A stretch of DNA of 55,939 nt, from NCBI GenBank assembly GCA_026707665.1, contig JAPOWK010000093.1:76137-132075 (forward strand), written 5' to 3'. This document shows, piece after piece, positions 1 through 8,636 of the stretch. The first letter of the stretch is position 1; each line of letters starts with the position of its first letter. Source of the stretch: Chloroflexota bacterium. Its GTDB lineage: Bacteria; Chloroflexota; Anaerolineae; Aggregatilineales; Phototrophicaceae. The translations under genes and the position numbers were made by a program. The notes under the pieces were generated by a model. That model saw only the letters and a program-made list of their open reading frames with translations. It had not been told where the DNA came from and searched no databases.

Positions 1-291
1 TCACCCTCGCAGCGTCTCCACTGCAATCTGCTCTCTGTTGCACTTGCCGTCAAGTTTCCCTGCCCGGCCGTTAGCCGGCATCGTCGCCCTGTGGAGTGCG
101 GACTTTCCTCGACAGGCGCATGACCTGCCGCGATTCCCTCGGTCAACCCGGCAATTCCATTGTACCGCAAAGCAGTCGCCCTGTTCCAGCCACCGGCAAG
201 GTCGAAGGCGCATCGCCAGCCGACCATGCTTGTCAGGCCAAACATATTGTCATAAGCTACACATGAGAACCTGCACAATTGGCAAAGGCAA
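1..291. other. Left-edge stretch without a recognisable gene
   Basis: I see no convincing gene here. The short open frames on both strands carry no recognisable motif and have no good ribosome binding site. The final bases hold a purine-rich stretch just upstream of the ATG at 292, which can serve as the ribosome binding site of the transglutaminase-like gene. A promoter for that gene probably lies in this stretch, but no clear -35/-10 pair could be picked. Confidence 0.4.
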
Positions 292-2754
292 ATGAGCTCG
301 GTCAGAAGTCGCGCTATCAACCGGCCAGGCCGCCGACGCAGCCGATCGCGCTGGCGCAGCCCGATTTCACTTGGCGAAGTTTCGGCATTGCTCACCCTCG
401 GCGTCCTGCTGCTGATGCCCATACTGACGATGGAAGTCGCGGGTTGGGAAATCGATCTGAGTACCGTCCTGCCGATTGCGCTATTCGGAATCCCCTTCGG
501 CTGGCTTGTGACGCGCAGCCGCTTCAGTGAAGTCGCGGCGCTGGTCATCACTTCGCTCTACGGCCTGTTTGCCGTGATCCTGGTCGCCGCCTACAACTTG
601 AATCTACCTTTCCAAGAGGCCGTCCAGTCGGTCGTATCGCGAAGCCTCGAATGGACTGTTGACGCCCTAAGCGGCGGCGTCAACAACGACGATCTGATCC
701 TGACCTTGCTGGTGGCCATCATGTTCTTTTTCCTGGCATACAATGCCAACTGGCACCTTTTTCGGCTGGACCGCGTCTGGCGCGTCATCTTGCCGCCCGG
801 CTTGATACTCTTGGTCAATTTCGCCTTCTACCGTGGTGGAGAGCGGCTGGATGTCTATCTTTTCGGCTTTCTGCTGACGGCTTTGGTCTTGATCGTGCGC
901 TCAAATCTTGATCGCCGTGAATGGGACTGGTATTTGCGTGGCGTGCGCGTGCCGACGATGGTGCGCAGGCAATTCGCCGCTATCGGTATTTTTCTCTCGC
1001 TGCTGGCGCTGGCAGTGGCCTGGGCGGTGCCGAGCAATGACTTGCAGGAACGGCTGAATTCCTTTCAGCGTTTCCTCGCCTCTGATCCAATTCAGCAGAT
1101 GGCGGAAGTCTGGAACCGGCTCTTCTCCCCCATTGAAGGCGAAGGCTCCGCGACGACCGATTACTACGGCGCCGATCTGCTTCATCTCGGCGGCGCGATC
1201 CGCTTGGGCGACGAGGTGGTGTTCACCGTCGACGCCCCGCCCTCGACGCAACGCTATTACTGGCGTTCGCGCGTGTTTGAACGCTATGCCGATGGCCAAT
1301 GGTCGCCGTCGGCTGATTTGCGGATCACCGATCGAACGGCGCCGGTCGAAGTGGCGATGAACCGGGAAGTCATCGGCGGTGGGCGACAGTCCGTGCGACA
1401 GCGCTTCACCGTCGGCGCTTCAAGCACGCGCATCTATTACACAGCGCCGCAGCCTCAGCGCATCGATGGCACCGGACGCATCGACCTGATCTATACCGAC
1501 AAGCCGGCCGCTACCTCAATGAACGTATCCGTGATTCGCCCGCTGAAGCTGCTGCGGCGGGGAGACGCCTATACCGTAGACAGCCTGGTGAGCACCGCAA
1601 CCGCGGACGAACTGCGCCGCACCTCGGCCGACTATCCGGCTTGGGTGAGCGGGCCCAACTTGTATGTCGGGGTTCGGAATCCTCGTGTGTTGAACCTGGC
1701 GCTGCAAATTGTCAACGCGGCGGGAGCGTCTCATCCTTACGACCGGGCGAAAGCGATTGAGCGCTGGCTGCGCGACAACATCGCCTACAACGAGTCGATC
1801 AGCGCGCCACCGCCGGGCGCGGACGCGGTTGAGTGGGTGCTCTTCGACGCGCGTGAGGGCTACTGCACCTATTACGCCACCTCGATGATCGTGATGCTGC
1901 GTCATCTGGGCATACCGGCGCGACTGGCGGCCGGCTTCTCGCAAGGCGACTATGACAGCGAATTGGAACAGTACCTGGTGCGAGAACGCGAAGCGCATAC
2001 CTGGGTGGAGGTGTATTTTCCCGGCTATGGCTGGATCGAGTTTGAGCCCACGACAGCCCAGGCGCCGATTCAGCGCGAGGGAGATGAGCCGGCGGAGGTA
2101 TCAGAGGAACCGTTGCGCACGGAGCCAACAGCCAGCCCGTCGCCGTCGCCCACGCCGACCGCCACTGCCACGCCAACTCCCGATGTGACGCTTACCGCGC
2201 AGGCTAGCCTGGAAGCGCAAGAACAGACCTTCCAGCAGCCCAGTCCGACGCCGACCGCAGCGCCCTCGCCGACGCCGACGCCTGTCATTCTGCCGACCGT
2301 GCAGCCGCCTATTTCCCAAGACGATCCGCCTCCGCTGAGTCTGCTACAGCCGATCATCTTGTTCGCGCTCATTGTTATGCTCTTCGCCCTCATCCTGGTG
2401 ATCATCGCCCTGCTGCTGTTCTGGTGGTGGGAGTGGCGCGGTTTCGGCGGTCTAAGCCCGGTCTCGCGCGCCTATGCCCGCTTGGAGCGTTATATTGGCT
2501 TGCTGGGCATCAACATCGGCCGAAGCCAGACGACCCTGGAAAAGCGCCGAGAATTGCAGCAGCGCCTCCCGGCCGCGCGCGAGCCCATTCGTACAATCAG
2601 CGACTTGTATACCAGGGAACGCTATGGCGCCTCCAGCCAGGATCACAATGAGAACAAGGCAGTCGCCGAGACCGCCGAGAAAGCCTGGTATCGCACGCGT
2701 GGCAATATCCTGCGTCGTTGGCTGCGCCGCTGGCTGCCATTCCGGCGTGGATAA
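292..2754 (+). CDS. Transglutaminase-like membrane protein (TgpA type)
   Basis: Predicted integral membrane protein of 820 residues with an extracytoplasmic transglutaminase-like domain. The N-terminal 260 residues hold several hydrophobic helices. The papain-like core follows: Cys525 in REGYCTYYATSM, His569 in EAHTWVEVYF, and an acidic third position at Glu585 in GWIEFEPT, where Asp is more usual. Residues about 605-680 form a Pro/Thr/Ser-rich linker (repeated SPTPT units) of the kind common in Chloroflexota exported proteins. One more membrane helix near residues 685-710 leads to a cytoplasmic tail resembling the DUF4129 region of this family. The order (DUF3488-like membrane part, transglutaminase core, C-terminal helix and tail) matches TgpA-like proteins. 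The biological substrate is unknown; peptide cleavage or cross-linking at the cell surface is an inference. The gene converges on the methyltransferase with only 6 bases between stop codons. Confidence 0.88.
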   Translation: MSSVRSRAINRPGRRRSRSRWRSPISLGEVSALLTLGVLLLMPILTMEVAGWEIDLSTVLPIALFGIPFGWLVTRSRFSEVAALVITSLYGLFAVILVAAYNLNLPFQEAVQSVVSRSLEWTVDALSGGVNNDDLILTLLVAIMFFFLAYNANWHLFRLDRVWRVILPPGLILLVNFAFYRGGERLDVYLFGFLLTALVLIVRSNLDRREWDWYLRGVRVPTMVRRQFAAIGIFLSLLALAVAWAVPSNDLQERLNSFQRFLASDPIQQMAEVWNRLFSPIEGEGSATTDYYGADLLHLGGAIRLGDEVVFTVDAPPSTQRYYWRSRVFERYADGQWSPSADLRITDRTAPVEVAMNREVIGGGRQSVRQRFTVGASSTRIYYTAPQPQRIDGTGRIDLIYTDKPAATSMNVSVIRPLKLLRRGDAYTVDSLVSTATADELRRTSADYPAWVSGPNLYVGVRNPRVLNLALQIVNAAGASHPYDRAKAIERWLRDNIAYNESISAPPPGADAVEWVLFDAREGYCTYYATSMIVMLRHLGIPARLAAGFSQGDYDSELEQYLVREREAHTWVEVYFPGYGWIEFEPTTAQAPIQREGDEPAEVSEEPLRTEPTASPSPSPTPTATATPTPDVTLTAQASLEAQEQTFQQPSPTPTAAPSPTPTPVILPTVQPPISQDDPPPLSLLQPIILFALIVMLFALILVIIALLLFWWWEWRGFGGLSPVSRAYARLERYIGLLGINIGRSQTTLEKRRELQQRLPAAREPIRTISDLYTRERYGASSQDHNENKAVAETAEKAWYRTRGNILRRWLRRWLPFRRG

Positions 2755-2760
2755 AAGCAG

Positions 2761-3489
2761 CTAGCGCTTTTGCAGGACGAAGAAATGCGATAGCGCCCAG
2801 GTATCCAGCACGGTGCCCTCGAGGCGATGCAGCATATCTCGCATGAGCACGGCCGGCGGACCTAAACGCGCGATAATATTGTCATATCCGCCATAAATCC
2901 GCGAGTGATGCAGGATTTCCAGGCAGTCGAAATCGAGCAGGCGTTTCAGTTCAGTTGCGGTGTACGCGCGCACGTGGGGCGCCAGGCGATCGCGCCAGGT
3001 TTTCGGCAGATAATTAATCAGCGGGGAATTGCCAAAGCGATATTCGCCCTTCCAGTAATGGCCGTGCGTCTCGAAGGGATACCAGCGATTGGGGCAGAAC
3101 AGCAGAATGCGCCCGCCGCGCCGGGTGACGCGCAGCATTTCCACAAGCGTACGGCGGTCATCGCGCACGTGCTCAAGGACTTCGTGCGAAAGCACCACAT
3201 CGAAACTGGAATCGGCGAAGGGGATCTCTTCGCCAGCCGAGACGAGAGCGCCGGGGATGCCGCGTCGAGCGACGCGCACGCGGCTGGCTTCAATATCGAA
3301 GGCTTCCACGCAGTCACTGTAGCGCGCGCGAATCTGAGCGCCATACATCCCTACGCCGCAGCCGGCGATGAGCACACGCGCGTCGGTCAGCGGCGCCCAG
3401 TTGGCCATCATCGCCAGCCGGCGTTCTTGGCCCGCCCGCCAAACATAACTCGGCTCGCCACGAAGCGGCGCCAGTTCAGATTGCGTCAT
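2761..3489 (-). CDS. Class I SAM-dependent methyltransferase
   Basis: A 242-residue cytosolic protein with the Rossmann-type SAM-binding fold. Motif I reads VLIAGCGVGMYG near residue 40, an acidic residue ends the second strand (EAFDIEASR), and the segment FDVVLSHEVLEHVRDD is typical of the methyltransferase-11 group. RRGGRILLFCPNRWYPFETHGHY follows motif III and resembles enzymes acting on lipid-like or sugar acceptors. The substrate cannot be told from sequence. No Shine-Dalgarno sequence precedes the ATG, and the upstream region is AT-rich and holds a palindromic repeat. It stands alone on its strand. Confidence 0.85.
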   Translation of the reverse strand: MTQSELAPLRGEPSYVWRAGQERRLAMMANWAPLTDARVLIAGCGVGMYGAQIRARYSDCVEAFDIEASRVRVARRGIPGALVSAGEEIPFADSSFDVVLSHEVLEHVRDDRRTLVEMLRVTRRGGRILLFCPNRWYPFETHGHYWKGEYRFGNSPLINYLPKTWRDRLAPHVRAYTATELKRLLDFDCLEILHHSRIYGGYDNIIARLGPPAVLMRDMLHRLEGTVLDTWALSHFFVLQKR

Positions 3490-3819
3490 ATTTATTCAAA
3501 TCTGGCTTTCCCGATCCCCCAGCCCCATCCCAGCTAGCTGGGGAAGGGGAGCATTTTGGACAGGACAGAGCTTCCATCCAATTTCTCAGCTCGTACAAGA
3601 CAAGTTCGGCAACCAAATGATGAACCGCTACGATAAGGGATCCAGCTTCTATTTTACAGCAATCCATCGACATCGCTTCCATGATTCGTCATTGCGCACT
3701 TCGACAACAAGGGGCAATGGAGTCCGCAACGCTTACCCACCCTTTTCTCGGTCCGGCAAAGCGGATACACTTCCAGCGCTGCTTAGCGATTCACGAGACA
3801 ATCACCTCCGAGGATGCAA
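3490..3819. other. Intergenic region between divergent genes, holding a palindromic repeat
   Basis: This 330-base gap separates the methyltransferase (leftward) from the aminotransferase (rightward). It must hold promoters for both, but no pair of hexamers stood out clearly. It contains a GC-rich palindrome described separately. Short open frames through this stretch have no motif support and no ribosome binding site. Confidence 0.5.
3508..3552. repeat. Dispersed GC-rich palindromic repeat, copy 1
   Basis: The core is a perfect 14-bp palindrome CCCAGCTAGCTGGG at 3529-3542. It is flanked by C-runs on the left and GAAGGGGAG on the right, so a longer imperfect hairpin can form. A closely matching element lies at 22994-23037, and the two align over about 40 bases with only a few changes. 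Such elements resemble extragenic palindromic repeats. Confidence 0.7.
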
Positions 3820-4998
3820 ATGCCAAAGCCGACGCAACTGGCGCAAATGATTTCCAAATCGCCCACGATCGCGATGAATGACAAGGCGAAGCAACTGGCG
3901 GCCGAAGGCCATTCGGTGATCGGCTTGGCTGGCGGCGAACCGGACTTTGATACGCCGCCCCATATCGTCGAAGCGGCCATCAATGCCATGCGCGCTGGCG
4001 AAACGCGCTATGCTGCGCCATCCAAAGGCATCAGTCCGCTGTTGGAAGCGATCGCGGCCAAGATGGAGCGCGACAACAAAGTTCGTGTCGATCCTACGAG
4101 CGATATCATCGTGACGCCCGGCGGCAAGCTGGCGCTCTTCCTGGCGCTGAAAGCGATGCTTGATCCCGGCGATGAGGTCCTGATTCCGGCTCCTTATTGG
4201 GTCAGTTACCCGTCGATCACGCAGATGGTCGGCGGCGTCCCCGTAACGATCGAAACCAGCAGCGACGACAATTATCGCCTGCGCCTGGAGCATCTGCGGG
4301 AACATATCACGCCGAGGAGCAAAGCGCTGATCATCAACTCGCCTTGCAACCCAACCGGACACATGCTCTCTTCGGAAGAAATCGAATCCGTCGCGACTTT
4401 GGCGCTCGAAGAAGACTTGTACATCATCTCAGATGAGATCTATGAGAAGCTCAACTTTGACGGCAGACCAGCCGTGTCGCTGGCATCCATCCCGGATATC
4501 GCCGACCGCGTCATCATCATCAACGGCATGTCAAAAGCCTACGCGATGACCGGCTGGCGCCTGGGCTGGCTGGCGGGACCGACCGAGCTCATCGGCGTCG
4601 CTGGCAAATTCAATTCGCAGACGGCCACCTCGGCCGCCACCTTCACCCAGCTGGCAGCCGTAGCCGCATTGAACGGTCCGCAGGATTGCGTCGAGATGAT
4701 GCGGCAGTCTTATCAAGAGCGGCGCGACTTCATTGTGGACGCCTTCAACAGCATACCAAATATGTCCCATCCTGAAATTGAAGGCGCCTTCTACGCCTTC
4801 CCCAAAGTAGATGAAACCAGCAAGACGAGCGAGGAAGTGGCGAATACCATCCTGGACGAAGCCGTCGTAGTGGGCGTGCCCGGCAGCGCTTTCGGCATCA
4901 CCAAGGACGCGCACATCCGCTTCTCCTTCGCTGAAGACATGAACAAGCTCTCCGAAGCGGTCGACCGCATCCGCGCCATGGCTCACATGCTTGCATAG
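3820..4998 (+). CDS. aspC: Aspartate aminotransferase family enzyme (class I/II)
   Basis: Cytosolic PLP enzyme of 392 residues that matches the bacterial Ib-type aspartate/aromatic aminotransferases: it would transfer an amino group between aspartate (or a related amino acid) and 2-oxoglutarate. Visible signatures are GLAGGEPDFDTP near the N-terminus, NSPCNPTG for substrate and cofactor binding, SDEIYEKL with the Asp that contacts the PLP ring nitrogen, and SKAYAMTGWRLG with the Schiff-base Lys239. An ATG two codons upstream at 3814 abuts the GAGG ribosome binding site, so the ATG at 3820 with six bases of spacing is preferred. Exact amino acid specificity is not settled by motif. lysC, 1.8 kb away, would use aspartate made by such an enzyme. 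Confidence 0.9.
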   Translation: MPKPTQLAQMISKSPTIAMNDKAKQLAAEGHSVIGLAGGEPDFDTPPHIVEAAINAMRAGETRYAAPSKGISPLLEAIAAKMERDNKVRVDPTSDIIVTPGGKLALFLALKAMLDPGDEVLIPAPYWVSYPSITQMVGGVPVTIETSSDDNYRLRLEHLREHITPRSKALIINSPCNPTGHMLSSEEIESVATLALEEDLYIISDEIYEKLNFDGRPAVSLASIPDIADRVIIINGMSKAYAMTGWRLGWLAGPTELIGVAGKFNSQTATSAATFTQLAAVAALNGPQDCVEMMRQSYQERRDFIVDAFNSIPNMSHPEIEGAFYAFPKVDETSKTSEEVANTILDEAVVVGVPGSAFGITKDAHIRFSFAEDMNKLSEAVDRIRAMAHMLA

Positions 4999-5025
4999 CC
5001 GCCACCGATCTGAGGACGCTGCCGG

Positions 5026-5838
5026 ATGGGGAGAATCGACGCCCTATGTCGCTTGTTTCTCCTCGTCGCTGTCGCCTGCGTGATTGCCGCTTGCAATCTG
5101 CCGGTACGCCTGCTGCCGACCGTGATACCGTCGCCTGTACCAACGGCTGGACCAGAGTCCAGTTGGCAAAACATCGACGACGGCTTGCAATGGCGCAAAT
5201 TGATTCCGAATGGCGATGATCTGGCGCAACTTATCGTCGTCCGCATTGACCCCAGTCGCTATCGATTCCGCGCCATCTATCAAGCCGGGCGCGCGGAAAG
5301 TCTGTCCCGCTGGCGAGCCCTGGAGATTGAAGCCAAGGTCATTATCAATGCCAACTTTTATGACGAGAACGACTTTGCGCTCGGCCTGGTTGTCAGCGAT
5401 GGAGCGGCGCATGGCATCGCTTATCAAGACCGCGGCGGAACCTTTCTGGTTCAAACTGGCGAACCGGCCATCGTCAACAATCGTTCGACAGATTTCTCCA
5501 AGATCGGAGACATTGAGCAGGCGCTGCAGGGATTTCCCCTATTGGTCGAAGATGGGCGTCAGGCATACTTCGCGGCGGGAAGCGGCGAAAGAACGCGGCG
5601 GACAATGATCGGTATTGACAAATCTGGCAATATTCTCATTTTGGTTGCGCCCTTCCTGGGCTTATCTCTCGCGGAGTTGAGCGCCTATTTGCCGAAGACT
5701 GATCTCGCTATCGATGCCGCCTTCAATCTCGATGGCGGCGGTTCCACCATGATCGCGCTCCCGGGCCCAGGCTATGTTCAGCCGTCGCTGGATCCCGTTC
5801 CTGCTATCCTTGCTGTCTATCGGCGCGCAAGCGGCTGA
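5026..5838 (+). CDS. Phosphodiester glycosidase (NAGPA-like) lipoprotein
   Basis: A 270-residue exported protein. The N-terminus has a hydrophobic signal ending in VIAAC, a lipobox that would be processed by the lgt and lspA products encoded elsewhere in this window. The mature part matches the NAGPA/DUF2233 fold: NANFYDENDFALGLVVSDG, then GFPLLVEDGRQ, then RRTMIGIDKSGNILILV, and finally AFNLDGGGSTMIALPG, the DGGGS motif being the family signature. Family members remove sugars linked through phosphodiester bonds or act on cell-wall glycans; the substrate here is not known. It follows the aminotransferase by 27 bases and may be cotranscribed with it. Confidence 0.85.
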   Translation: MGRIDALCRLFLLVAVACVIAACNLPVRLLPTVIPSPVPTAGPESSWQNIDDGLQWRKLIPNGDDLAQLIVVRIDPSRYRFRAIYQAGRAESLSRWRALEIEAKVIINANFYDENDFALGLVVSDGAAHGIAYQDRGGTFLVQTGEPAIVNNRSTDFSKIGDIEQALQGFPLLVEDGRQAYFAAGSGERTRRTMIGIDKSGNILILVAPFLGLSLAELSAYLPKTDLAIDAAFNLDGGGSTMIALPGPGYVQPSLDPVPAILAVYRRASG

Positions 5839-5912
5839 CCGGGCGAATTGGTCTATGCGCTTTGCCGTATGTCCGTTAATCTCAGCGCGATTCGCGAAAT
5901 GATGGAGTGCTG

Positions 5913-6800
5913 ATGGCTCGGCTGGCACAAGTCGCTACGGCGCGGCAAGCGCAATTGCAAGATGGACGCCGATTGGGATTCGCCCAGTTTGGCGACGCAG
6001 ACGGCAAGCCTGTCATCGCCTTTCACGACCTTTGGGGAAATCGCAACATGCGCCACCCGGACGATGCCATCCTCGCTCGCCTCGGCATCCGCTTGATCGG
6101 CGTTGACCGCCCCGGTTATGGCATGTCGACGCGCAAGAACGGCCGCAGCCTGATGGATGTCGTAGACGATGTCATGCTTCTTAGCAAAGCGCTAAAGCTC
6201 GACCAATTCGCAGTACTGGGTTTTTCCGCCGGCGGGCCCTATGCGCTGGCTTGCGCTTATCGCTTCCCGCAGATTGCGACACGCTGCGCCGTGGTTGCGC
6301 CTCTGCCGCCAATGGATCACGCGCAAGGCTTCCGTGCCTTGCATCCCTTATACGGCCGTCTCTTTCAGATGGCGGGTGGCAACGAAACCTTCTTTCGGCT
6401 GCTGATGCGTGGTTTCATCTGGTTCGATGGACAGCGCAGCGCCGATCAATACATCCGCGAACTAGGCGGCTTGCTGTCCCCGGCAGATCAATCCGTGCTG
6501 AGAAATATCAACGTCTTTAACAGCCGGCGCGAGATTTGGGAAGAGATTCGGAGCGGCGGCAGCGATAATCTCGTCGATGAGATGGTTGCGCTGACCAAGC
6601 CTTGGGGCTTCCGCTTGCAGTCGATACGCGTACCGGTGGACATTTGGTGGGGAGAAGCCGACGTCTTTTGCGCGCCCGGCGTCGGCGAGCGTATGGCGGG
6701 GATGATTCCGAATGCGACTTTTCGCCTCGAGCCACAGGCTGGCCACTTTATGTTGTACTCCCACTGGCAATCTATTCTGCAGCGGCTGGTCGCCAATTAG
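5913..6800 (+). CDS. Alpha/beta hydrolase
   Basis: A 295-residue cytosolic alpha/beta-hydrolase. The nucleophile elbow is GFSAGG with Ser105, preceded by the strand and turn RLIGVDRPGYGMS that forms the oxyanion hole region. The acid is likely the Asp in WWGEADVFCAP and the base the His in QAGHFMLYSHW near the C-terminus. An in-frame GTG at 5907 overlaps the GGAG ribosome binding site, so the ATG at 5913 is the better start. Substrate unknown. The gene converges on lysC with 9 bases between stop codons. Confidence 0.85.
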   Translation: MARLAQVATARQAQLQDGRRLGFAQFGDADGKPVIAFHDLWGNRNMRHPDDAILARLGIRLIGVDRPGYGMSTRKNGRSLMDVVDDVMLLSKALKLDQFAVLGFSAGGPYALACAYRFPQIATRCAVVAPLPPMDHAQGFRALHPLYGRLFQMAGGNETFFRLLMRGFIWFDGQRSADQYIRELGGLLSPADQSVLRNINVFNSRREIWEEIRSGGSDNLVDEMVALTKPWGFRLQSIRVPVDIWWGEADVFCAPGVGERMAGMIPNATFRLEPQAGHFMLYSHWQSILQRLVAN

Positions 6801-6809
6801 CCCGCTCGT

Positions 6810-8255
6810 TCAATAGGGGCTGGCCAAGCCATTGACGCGGTCGTTTTCCACCGTCTCCAGCGCCAGGGTATGCAGCTCGCCAACCGCCCGCTCCAAGTCG
6901 TTTTCGGCGACGATGAACGAAATGCTGCACTCGGACGACCCTTGCGCGATCGCCAGGACATTAATTCGGTGCTCGCCCAGAAGCGAGAAGACGCGCCCGG
7001 CCACCCCCGGCGTCCCACGCATGCCGGCGCCAACGACCGTGATGATCACGATTTCACTGAGCACTTCGACGCTGTTGATATCGTTATGCTGAATCTCCCG
7101 CCTTAGCTCCGATTCAACCGCTGCCTTCACGTTTTGCGCCAGCGGATCTACGACTGTGAAGCAGAAGCTCTGTTCGGAAGAAGCCTGCGAAATCATGAGG
7201 ATGCTGGCGCCAGCGTTTGCCGTCGCCAGAAAAGTTCGCCCGGCGATCCCGGGAACGCCGAGCATGCCCGGCCCGCTGACCGTTAGCATGGAGACATCGC
7301 GGATGCCAGTGACCGCCTTGATTACGGTTTCGCTGGCTTGAGCACGCGAACCGACAACGGTGCCAGCATGCGCCGGATTAAAAGTATTGCGTACGCGCAG
7401 CGGGATGTCGCGCGCGATGATCGGCTGCACTGTTTTGGGATGCAGCACCTTGGCGCCATAGAATGCGAGCTCGCCAATCTCTTGGTAGGATACATAGGGA
7501 AGCACGCGCGCCCGCGCATCAATTCGGGGATCGGCCGTCATTACGCCATCGACATCGGTCCAAATGATCAACTCGTCGCTGCTCAGATAGGCGGCAAATA
7601 TCGCCGCGCTAAAGTCGCTGCCGCCACGGCCCAAGGTGGTGAGCGTGCCATCGGGCGTGGCGCCGATGAAGCCGGTGATGATAGGCGTCACGCCCTGGCG
7701 CAATTCAGGCAGCAGCCCGTCTGCGATGCGCGCTTCGGTTTCATCCCAGAGCGGGTCGGCGTTCTGGAAGACATTGTCGGTCACGATGAAGTCATTGGAA
7801 TCGACCTGTTTGACCGCCAAGCCTTCTGCAGCCAGCACCGCTGTGATGACGCGGCTGCTCAGTCGCTCGCCGTAAGAAACGAGCGCGTCCGAGATTCGTG
7901 GGCTCGCTTCGCCGAGGATACTCACCGCGTCACACAATTCGAGATGCCCGCGCAGCAGGTCATCCACTTCGGCGCGAATCGCGTCCCGACGGGACTGCGA
8001 AGCAATCAGCGCTTCAATGACGGCATGATGCTTGTCGGCGAAATTCGAATTGATCGCCGCGTAGATATCCTTGTTACCTACGGCGGCCGCCGACGCCGAT
8101 TCGAGCAGCGCGTCCGTAACACCGGACATGGCCGATACCACAACTGCCAGCTGGTGCCCATTTGCCAAATGATCTCTGACGATTTCAACTACTTGCGCGA
8201 TTGCGTCGGGCGAGCCGACTGACGTGCCGCCGAATTTCATCGTTAGTCTAGCCAT
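6810..8255 (-). CDS. lysC: Aspartate kinase
   Basis: Cytosolic enzyme phosphorylating aspartate, the first committed step toward lysine, threonine, methionine and isoleucine. The 481-residue protein starts MARLTMKFGGTSVGS, the kinase signature, and carries GRGGSDFSAAIFAAYL and IIWTDVDGVMTADPR in the amino acid kinase domain (about residues 1-290). Two ACT domains for allosteric feedback fill the rest (for example VSMLTVSGPGMLGVPGIAGRTF and VIITVVGAGMRGTPGVAGRVF). It is a monofunctional enzyme with no homoserine dehydrogenase fusion. The ATG at 8255 is preferred because GAGGTGA lies 6 bases upstream; the GTG at 8264 lies inside that site. Transcription appears controlled by a leader-peptide attenuator between 8282 and 8487. 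Confidence 0.95.
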   Translation of the reverse strand: MARLTMKFGGTSVGSPDAIAQVVEIVRDHLANGHQLAVVVSAMSGVTDALLESASAAAVGNKDIYAAINSNFADKHHAVIEALIASQSRRDAIRAEVDDLLRGHLELCDAVSILGEASPRISDALVSYGERLSSRVITAVLAAEGLAVKQVDSNDFIVTDNVFQNADPLWDETEARIADGLLPELRQGVTPIITGFIGATPDGTLTTLGRGGSDFSAAIFAAYLSSDELIIWTDVDGVMTADPRIDARARVLPYVSYQEIGELAFYGAKVLHPKTVQPIIARDIPLRVRNTFNPAHAGTVVGSRAQASETVIKAVTGIRDVSMLTVSGPGMLGVPGIAGRTFLATANAGASILMISQASSEQSFCFTVVDPLAQNVKAAVESELRREIQHNDINSVEVLSEIVIITVVGAGMRGTPGVAGRVFSLLGEHRINVLAIAQGSSECSISFIVAENDLERAVGELHTLALETVENDRVNGLASPY

Positions 8256-8281
8256 CTGTTTCACCTCATCGGTATGGAAAC

Positions 8282-8310
8282 AAAAAGGCGCGTGGAGGTT
8301 TCCACACGCC
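8282..8310 (-). terminator. Rho-independent terminator/attenuator before lysC
   Basis: Read on the minus strand, a 10-bp stem GGCGTGTGGA / TCCACGCGCC (one G-U pair) with loop AACC is followed by five U residues. It lies between the lysC leader promoter and lysC itself, so it can only act as a conditional stop. The segment GAAACCTCC (8302 to 8294), which spans part of both stem arms and the loop, is complementary over 9 pairs to GGGGGTTTC in the leader (8355 to 8347). That pairing would break the terminator. Confidence 0.8.
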
Positions 8311-8334
8311 CGTTTGCTGCTCGTAGAACTTCGT

Positions 8335-8433
8335 CTACAACAAACCGAAACCCCCAGGATGCGCGCCTATGCGCATCATAGTAGTCATGGTTGTCATCGT
8401 AACGGTAGCGATCGCTTGCCTGATCATCATCAT
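8335..8433 (-). CDS. Thr/Met/Ile-rich leader peptide of lysC
   Basis: A 32-codon reading frame that starts with three ATG codons (any could initiate) and ends at TAG 8337-8335, on the lysC strand. The middle runs ATVTMTTMTTMMRI, with six Thr and four Met codons in fourteen, preceded by MMMIRQAI. These are the amino acids made downstream of aspartate kinase. This is the same logic as the thrL leader peptide of enteric bacteria, whose Thr and Ile codons control the thr operon. The predicted transcript start is about 19 bases upstream. The ribosome binding site is weak. The frame is part of a longer open frame reaching 8658, but the promoter position rules out the longer version as part of this transcript. 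Confidence 0.75.
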   Translation of the reverse strand: MMMIRQAIATVTMTTMTTMMRIGAHPGGFGLL

Positions 8434-8458
8434 GCCGCTTGCCCAAACATCAGGCGGT

Positions 8459-8487
8459 ACTGTAGCGCCTGCGATGCGAGTTGTCAA
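8459..8487 (-). promoter_or_regulatory. Promoter of the lysC leader
   Basis: On the minus strand, a perfect -35 TTGACA (8487-8482) is followed after exactly 17 bases by the -10 TACAGT (8464-8459). Predicted start of transcription is near 8452, giving a leader of about 200 bases before lysC that contains the leader peptide and terminator. Confidence 0.75.
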
Positions 8488-8572
8488 GTCCCGTCGGCGC
8501 GACTTGCAAGGTCTTGACCGAGAGCAACAATATCGGCGCCTCGGCGGCGAGGCAATCCGCATCTCATTATCG

Positions 8573-8601
8573 TTTACGCCTCGGGCTCGCTGTGTTAGAA
8601 T
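8573..8601 (+). promoter_or_regulatory. Promoter of the exported protein-mtaB operon
   Basis: TTTACG (8573-8578) and TAGAAT (8596-8601) are separated by 17 bases. The predicted transcript starts near 8608. It decides the start of the following gene, because upstream in-frame start codons lie before the transcript. Confidence 0.6.
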
Positions 8602-8636
8602 CGCCTGGTCACCTCGAATTTGGCACGGTGGGCAAA

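Noticed and set aside
8281..8452. A lysine riboswitch upstream of lysC
   Set aside because: The leader is too short for the five-helix lysine riboswitch and shows none of its conserved junction sequences; the leader-peptide model fits better.
8481..8636. An upstream start of the exported protein gene
   Set aside because: The promoter at 8573-8601 starts the transcript near 8608, after that start codon, and the additional residues precede the membrane anchor with no family support.
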